47,277 bases of DNA, taken from assembly GCA_006508105.1 (NCBI GenBank), contig QKPP01000299.1:1-47277 (forward strand), read 5' to 3'. This DNA is from Myxococcales bacterium FL481 (GTDB lineage Bacteria; Myxococcota_A; Polyangia; Nannocystales; Nannocystaceae). A program made the translations under genes and the position numbers. The notes under the pieces were generated by a model. It was given only the letters and a program-made list of their open reading frames with translations. It had not been told where the DNA came from and did not search any database. Shown here in pieces: positions 43,420 to 47,277 of this stretch. Each line of letters begins with the position of its first letter. The first letter of the stretch is position 1.

Positions 43420-44549
43420 GTCGCCAGTCCGCCGATATCGTCGTCATCGGAGGGGGGATTGTCGGTGCCGCGTGCGCGCGGGCGCTGGCCCAGTCCGGCC
43501 GCGCCCCGCTGCTGATCGAGCGTGATGTCGTCGGCGGCGGGGCCACGGCGGCTGGGATGGGCCACGTCGTCGCGCTCGACGACGGCATCGCCGAGTTCGC
43601 GCTATGCCGCCGATCCCAGATTCTATGGGACGAGCTCGCGCCGGAGCTCCCGGCCGGCGGTGAGTTCGAGCGGCCCGGAACGCTGTGGATCGCCCGCACC
43701 GACCGCGAGCTCGAGGCCGCTCGGCAAAAGCGCGAGTTTTATCGCCAACACGGCATGTCCGCGGAGGTCGTCGACCGGGCGGCCATCCACGAAATCGAGC
43801 CGAACCTCCACGAGGCGGTGATCGGCGGACTCGTGGTGGAAAACGATGCGGTGGTCTATCCCCCGGTGATCGCTCAGTGGCTGATCGACCAAGCGGTCGC
43901 AGCCGGTGGCAAGTTGCGCTTGGGCGTGGGCGTGGTCGCCTGCACGGCAGACGGCGTGGAGCTCACCGACGGGACGTTCATCACCACCCCACTGGTCATC
44001 AACGCGACCGGCCACACCGCCACCGCTTTGTGCCCGGAGCTTCCCCTGCGCCCGCGCAAAGGTCACCTCGCGATCACGGCGCGCTATCCCGGATTCGTCC
44101 GCCATCAGCTCATCGAACTGGGCTATCTCGACAGCGCGCACGGTCGAGATCAGTCGTCGGTGGCGTTCAACGTGCAACCGCGCGCCACTGGGCAGATGCT
44201 CATCGGGTCGTCGCGGCAGTTCGACGATGACCGTGCGGAGATCGAACTCCCGTTGCTCGCCGCCATGCTCCGCCGCGCATTCATGTATCTGCCGGGGCTC
44301 GCCCACCTCGACATCATTCGCACGTGGACGGGCTTTCGTGCGACGACCCCCGACAATCTCCCGCTGATCGGCCCCCATCCGCAGCGACCGAACGTGTTTT
44401 TGGCCACGGGACACGAGGGGCTCGGCATCACGCAATCGCTGGCGACCGCGGAACTCGTCACCCAGCTCGTCCAAAACCAGCCCACCACCCTCGACCCAGA
44501 CGCGTACGCGCCCGCTCGCTTGCTCGACGAGGTCGCCCATGCCGGCTAG
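43416..44549 (+). CDS. lhpB: D-hydroxyproline dehydrogenase, DadA-like FAD subunit (beta)
   Basis: The GTG at 43416 gives a 377-residue FAD oxidoreductase. It has the N-terminal dinucleotide fold DIVVIGGGIVGAACARAL, GATAAGMGHVVALD, a DAO-family body and the C-terminal FAD-contact GHEGLGITQSLATAELV. This is the D-amino-acid dehydrogenase type that oxidises cis-4-hydroxy-D-proline to pyrroline-4-hydroxy-2-carboxylate. Its gene is followed by a 2Fe-2S and an FAD/NAD subunit gene with overlapping ends, as in the heteromeric LhpB/F/E enzyme described in Pseudomonas. The gene order A-B-F-E-C agrees with what I recall of that operon. Confidence 0.87.
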   Translation: MSRQSADIVVIGGGIVGAACARALAQSGRAPLLIERDVVGGGATAAGMGHVVALDDGIAEFALCRRSQILWDELAPELPAGGEFERPGTLWIARTDRELEAARQKREFYRQHGMSAEVVDRAAIHEIEPNLHEAVIGGLVVENDAVVYPPVIAQWLIDQAVAAGGKLRLGVGVVACTADGVELTDGTFITTPLVINATGHTATALCPELPLRPRKGHLAITARYPGFVRHQLIELGYLDSAHGRDQSSVAFNVQPRATGQMLIGSSRQFDDDRAEIELPLLAAMLRRAFMYLPGLAHLDIIRTWTGFRATTPDNLPLIGPHPQRPNVFLATGHEGLGITQSLATAELVTQLVQNQPTTLDPDAYAPARLLDEVAHAG

Positions 44550-44799
44550 CGCCTCTGCATTGATTCGCATCCGCCTCGACGGCCAAGACGTCGAGGTACC
44601 CGCCGAAGCCAGTGTGGCCGTCGCAGTGTTGCAGCACACCTCCAAGTTTCGCCGCTCACGCGGCGGCGCGGCGCGAGGACCCCTGTGCGGTATGGGCATC
44701 TGTTTCGAGTGCCGGGTCACCATCGACGGTCGGCCGCATCAGCGCAGTTGCCAGATCGAGTGCCGCCCGGGCATGGAGGTGCGAACCGATGCGCCGTGA
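44539..44799 (+). CDS. lhpF: D-hydroxyproline dehydrogenase, 2Fe-2S subunit (gamma)
   Basis: The 86-residue protein has four cysteines in ferredoxin spacing, Cys50-x4-Cys55-x2-Cys58-x12-Cys71 (GPLCGMGICFECRVTIDG, then HQRSCQ). This is the small 2Fe-2S subunit also found in sarcosine- and opine-oxidase-type complexes. It would carry electrons between the two flavin subunits. The gene overlaps lhpB by 11 nt and lhpE by 11 nt, so the three are probably translationally coupled. Confidence 0.9.
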   Translation: MPASASALIRIRLDGQDVEVPAEASVAVAVLQHTSKFRRSRGGAARGPLCGMGICFECRVTIDGRPHQRSCQIECRPGMEVRTDAP

Positions 44800-46081
44800 A
44801 AGCTTCGACGTCGTCGTGGCCGGGGCCGGACCCGCGGGCTTGAACGCAGCAGCCGCAGCCGCGCAAAGCGGCGCCCGAGTAGCGCTGCTGGATGACAACC
44901 CCCGCCCCGGCGGTCAGATCTGGCGCGGACCGGACGGAGCCCACCCCGCCCGCGACCAGTTGCGTCAGACGATCGAACCGCTTGACGTCACGAGTTACCC
45001 GCAGTGCCGAGTGGTCACGCAACTGGGGGCGTCCACTCTGGTGGTCGAGCAGCGGGGGACGCCACTGCGACTGGACTACACGAGTCTGGTGTTGGCCACC
45101 GGCGCCAGGGAGCGGTTCGTGCCGTTCCCGGGATGGGATCAACCGAACGTCGTCGGCCTTGGCGGCCTCCAGGCGCTGGTCAAAGCCGGGCTGTCCCTCG
45201 AGGGGAAATCGATCGTGCTGGCCGGCACCGGCCCGCTGCTCGTCGCGGTCGCGGCCACGGCCCGCCGCGCTGGCGCGCAGATCCGATGCATCGCCGAGCA
45301 AGCCTCGTTCGGAGCCGCCACCCGCTTCGGCCTGGGGCTGATCGCCCACCCCAGCAAGGTCAGCGAAGCCTTCGGGCTGCTCTCCCCCGCCCTGCTCCGC
45401 CGGTTTCGCTTCGGCCGCTGGCCCCGTCGAGCGCTTGGCGACGGCGCGCTCGAGGCTGTCGAACTGACCGACGAGCGCGGGAGCGTACAAACGTTGCCCT
45501 GCGACTGGCTGGCGTGCGCATACGGTCTCGCCCCCAACCTCGAGCTCGCGCACCTTTTGGGCTGCAAAACGGCCGACGGCGCGATCTCGGTCGACGATCA
45601 CCTGCGGACCTCCGTCGACGGCGTGTTCGCCTGCGGCGAAGCGACCGGCGTCGCTGGCCTCGAATCAGCTCTTGTCGAAGGCGCGCTCGCCGGCCATAAC
45701 GCGGCCGGTGACACTCAGCGCGCCGATCGATTGGTGGACTCCCGCCGCCGCCACGCCGCCTTCGGCGACGCGATCGAACGCGCCTTTGCCCCACGCCCGC
45801 AACTGCGCGAGCTCGCCGACGACGACACCATCATCTGTCGCTGTGAAGACGTGCGAGTCGGACAACTGCGGGCGCACCCCAGCTGGCGCAGTGCCAAGCT
45901 GCACACCCGCTGCGGCATGGGACCATGCCAAGGGCGCGTGTGCGGAACCGCGGTGCAGTTTGTGTTCGACACCCCGCCGAGCTCGGTGCGCCCCCCCCTG
46001 TTTCCCACGTCGGCCGGCGTACTCGCGGCGATCGACGAATCCTCACTATCGCCCTCGTCGGCCAGCGCTGACGCGAGCTGA
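44789..46081 (+). CDS. lhpE: D-hydroxyproline dehydrogenase, FAD/NAD subunit (alpha)
   Basis: From the ATG at 44789 the 430-residue protein starts with a dinucleotide fold (DVVVAGAGPAGLNAAAAA), then NPRPGGQIWRG, a second fold (SIVLAGTGPLLVAVAATARR) and GVFACGEATGVAG. The C-terminus is a BFD-type 2Fe-2S domain: IICRCEDVRVGQL, then TRCGMGPCQGRVCG. This matches the alpha subunit of heteromeric D-hydroxyproline, opine and HCN synthase-like dehydrogenases, which pass electrons from the beta-subunit flavin onward. The frame is open to 44612, but the longer form reads through lhpF in another frame and is not expected. Confidence 0.88.
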   Translation: MRRESFDVVVAGAGPAGLNAAAAAAQSGARVALLDDNPRPGGQIWRGPDGAHPARDQLRQTIEPLDVTSYPQCRVVTQLGASTLVVEQRGTPLRLDYTSLVLATGARERFVPFPGWDQPNVVGLGGLQALVKAGLSLEGKSIVLAGTGPLLVAVAATARRAGAQIRCIAEQASFGAATRFGLGLIAHPSKVSEAFGLLSPALLRRFRFGRWPRRALGDGALEAVELTDERGSVQTLPCDWLACAYGLAPNLELAHLLGCKTADGAISVDDHLRTSVDGVFACGEATGVAGLESALVEGALAGHNAAGDTQRADRLVDSRRRHAAFGDAIERAFAPRPQLRELADDDTIICRCEDVRVGQLRAHPSWRSAKLHTRCGMGPCQGRVCGTAVQFVFDTPPSSVRPPLFPTSAGVLAAIDESSLSPSSASADAS

Positions 46082-46125
46082 ACGAGTCACCCGGTCCCGA
46101 CGGGCCACGTAACTGGAGCTGAATC

Positions 46126-47025
46126 ATGTCCATGCAATGGAGAGGGGTCCTCCCCGCACTCACCACCTGTTTCCGAGAAGACTTCTCGATCGATCACGAG
46201 TTCGCCGCTCGCCACTGCAACTGGCTGATCGACAACGGTTGCTCGGGCATCATCGCCTTGGGCTCCATCGGCGAAGCCGCCACGATGAGCCACGACGAGA
46301 AAGTCGCGCTCCTCGACACCTGCGTCCGGGCGCTGGGCGATCGAGCCCCGGTCGCCGCCGGCATCTCGTCGCTGTCCACCCGCGAGTCGGTCGAGCTGGC
46401 TCAAGCCGCCGAAAAGGCCGGCTGCAAGGGACTGATGGTGTTGCCGCCGTACGTGTACAGCACCGACTGGCGCGAGATGAAAGCCCACGTCGCAGCCATC
46501 ATCTCCGCCACCTCGCTGCCCTGCCTCCTCTACAACAACCCCGTCGCGTACGGCACCGACTTTCTCCCCGAGCAGATCGCCGAGCTCGCCTCTGAGCACA
46601 GCAACGTTACAGGCGTGAAAGAATCGTCGACCGACGTGCGTCGCGTCACCGCGATCCGCAGCCAGCTGGGCGAGCGCCTCGATCTGTGCGTGGGCGTGGA
46701 CGACACCATCGTCGAGGGGATCCGTGCCGGCGCCATCGGCTGGGTTGCGGGCCTGGTCAACGCCCTGCCGCGCGAGAGCGTGAAACTGTTCGAACTCGCC
46801 ACCGCCGGCGAGCGCGAGCGCGCCGACGAGCTCTACGCCTGGTTTCTCCCGCTGTTGCGCCTCGACACCGTGCCGAAGCTGGTGCAGCTGATCAAGATGA
46901 CCCAGGAAGCCGTGGGGATGGGGACCGCGCTGTGTCGCCCGCCTCGGCTGCCACTGGTCGGCGCGGAACTCGAGCAAGCGCAAGAGATCATTCGCACCGC
47001 ACTTGCGAACCGGCCGAACCTTTAG
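46126..47025 (+). CDS. lhpC: DapA-family 1-pyrroline-4-hydroxy-2-carboxylate deaminase
   Basis: The 299-residue aldolase-fold protein has IIALGSIGEAATMSHDEKV where DapA has GTTGE, Tyr136 in LLYNNPVAYGTDF and the Schiff-base Lys165 in VTGVKESSTDVRR. With this operon context it should be the deaminase that converts pyrroline-4-hydroxy-2-carboxylate to 2-oxoglutarate semialdehyde. It is not the lysine enzyme: true dapA is at 35277 beside dapB. The gene lies 44 bp after lhpE and 39 bp before the broken dehydrogenase. Confidence 0.87.
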   Translation: MSMQWRGVLPALTTCFREDFSIDHEFAARHCNWLIDNGCSGIIALGSIGEAATMSHDEKVALLDTCVRALGDRAPVAAGISSLSTRESVELAQAAEKAGCKGLMVLPPYVYSTDWREMKAHVAAIISATSLPCLLYNNPVAYGTDFLPEQIAELASEHSNVTGVKESSTDVRRVTAIRSQLGERLDLCVGVDDTIVEGIRAGAIGWVAGLVNALPRESVKLFELATAGERERADELYAWFLPLLRLDTVPKLVQLIKMTQEAVGMGTALCRPPRLPLVGAELEQAQEIIRTALANRPNL

Positions 47026-47039
47026 GCCGTCGCCCACGG

Positions 47040-47045
47040 TACACT
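47040..47045 (+). promoter_or_regulatory. TACACT box before the dehydrogenase fragment
   Basis: TACACT lies 19 bp before the ATG at 47065, similar to the boxes at 39751 and 40513. No -35 box is clear. It could be a second promoter inside the operon, or chance. Confidence 0.2.
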
Positions 47046-47064
47046 CGCGTCGCACGAGGTCATC

Positions 47065-47196
47065 ATGCTGCAAGGTCGCTCATTTATCGGTTCATCACGC
47101 GGATCATCTTCCCCGGCCACGTTGTGGGCGGTGGATCCCAACACGGGTAACAAGCTCGAGCCTGGCTACGCCGCCGCATCGCCCGACGACCCGTAG
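47065..47196 (+). pseudogene. 2-oxoglutarate semialdehyde dehydrogenase, broken N-terminal fragment
   Basis: Translation from the ATG at 47065 gives 43 residues, MLQGRSFIGSSRGSSSPATL then WAVDPNTGNKLEPGYAAASPDD. This matches the N-terminus of the aldehyde dehydrogenases that oxidise 2-oxoglutarate semialdehyde, the last step of hydroxyproline breakdown. A TAG (47194-47196) then ends the frame, where the family continues for some 470 residues. From about 47170 the other strand codes for an SDR fragment. The gene is thus cut by a rearrangement, or the contig is chimeric at this point. Confidence 0.65.
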
Positions 47197-47276
47197 TGCA
47201 CAAAGACATCGCACCCGGAACGGGCCAGGGCCAGGGCCAGGGCCCGTCCGACCCGCACGCCGCCCCCGGTCACGAG
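47166..47276 (-). pseudogene. Short-chain dehydrogenase/reductase fragment at the window edge
   Basis: Reading the minus strand from the right edge gives LVTGGGVRVGRALALALARS then GCDVFVHYGSSGDAAA and a TAG stop (47168-47166). TGGGVRVG is the cofactor-binding motif of SDR enzymes and the alanine-rich helix is typical. The start lies beyond the window; the 3' side is lost. The frame overlaps the dehydrogenase fragment on the other strand by 31 bp, so both genes are broken at the same place. Confidence 0.6.
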
Positions 47277-47277
47277 G

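Noticed and set aside
46126..47025. Second DapA considered as a duplicate lysine-biosynthesis gene
   Set aside because: It differs from DapA at the GTTGE motif, lies in the hydroxyproline operon, and true dapA is next to dapB at 35277.

Overview
The window reads as a high-GC chromosome segment from a Myxococcota-type (old deltaproteobacterial) bacterium, or a metagenomic relative of one. The signs are a pilB-pilT-pilC cluster, three adjacent bactofilins, many predicted lipoproteins with Asp-rich or Thr-rich linkers, an OmpA protein with calcium-binding-type Asp repeats, and secreted DUF1501/planctomycete-type cytochrome proteins. No mobile element, CRISPR array or rRNA gene was seen. Both edges cut genes: tuf on the left, and a rearranged aldehyde dehydrogenase/SDR junction on the right.

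Layout. (1) 1-680, minus strand: a strong promoter, a leader with alternative hairpins, tRNA-Thr(TGT), tRNA-Tyr(GTA), tRNA-Gly(TCC), tRNA-Thr(GGT) and the start of tuf. This is the same order as thrU-tyrU-glyT-thrT-tufB in E. coli. (2) 852-5358, minus strand: a TPR-like lipoprotein, a HEAT-repeat lipoprotein and three bactofilins, an envelope/cytoskeleton set. (3) 5565-11641: gshA (plus), facing an acidic protein, alaS and an outer-membrane protein (all minus). (4) 12172-16769, plus strand: a tightly packed three-gene set of a lipoprotein with DUF1549/DUF1553-like traits, a Tat-exported DUF1501 protein and a haem-binding lipoprotein. A Cys/Thr-rich lipoprotein follows. (5) 17439-24233: type IV pilus motors. 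A divergent PilT paralog and an RlmI-like methyltransferase lie on minus, opposite pilB-pilT-pilC on plus. (6) 24287-27747, minus strand: DUF4398 lipoprotein, OmpA/TSP3 lipoprotein and beta-barrel protein, probably one envelope complex. (7) 28132-31657: four secreted lipoproteins, including a small cytochrome-like protein and an arylsulfotransferase-like propeller. (8) 31707-42209: a DUF2723 membrane protein (minus), then ribF, a small TPR protein, dapA-dapB, an aminotransferase with an omega-amidase, a DUF2203 protein, a TPR membrane protein and a UbiB kinase. (9) 42367-47196: a trans-4-hydroxy-L-proline catabolic operon (epimerase, three-subunit D-hydroxyproline dehydrogenase, deaminase, and the start of the semialdehyde dehydrogenase) behind a promoter that holds a perfect 20-bp palindrome.

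The hydroxyproline operon would convert collagen-derived hydroxyproline to 2-oxoglutarate, which suits a predator or protein scavenger. The last enzyme is broken after about 40 codons and joined to an inverted SDR fragment, so the right-hand end is either a real rearrangement or an assembly chimera.

The least explained items are the lipoprotein/DUF1501/cytochrome triad, the 47-bp duplication of the 3' end of the pilT paralog, the nested hairpins before the tRNA-tuf operon, the palindromic operator, and the non-standard haem motifs. All functional calls come from reading motifs and gene order. No database search was run.
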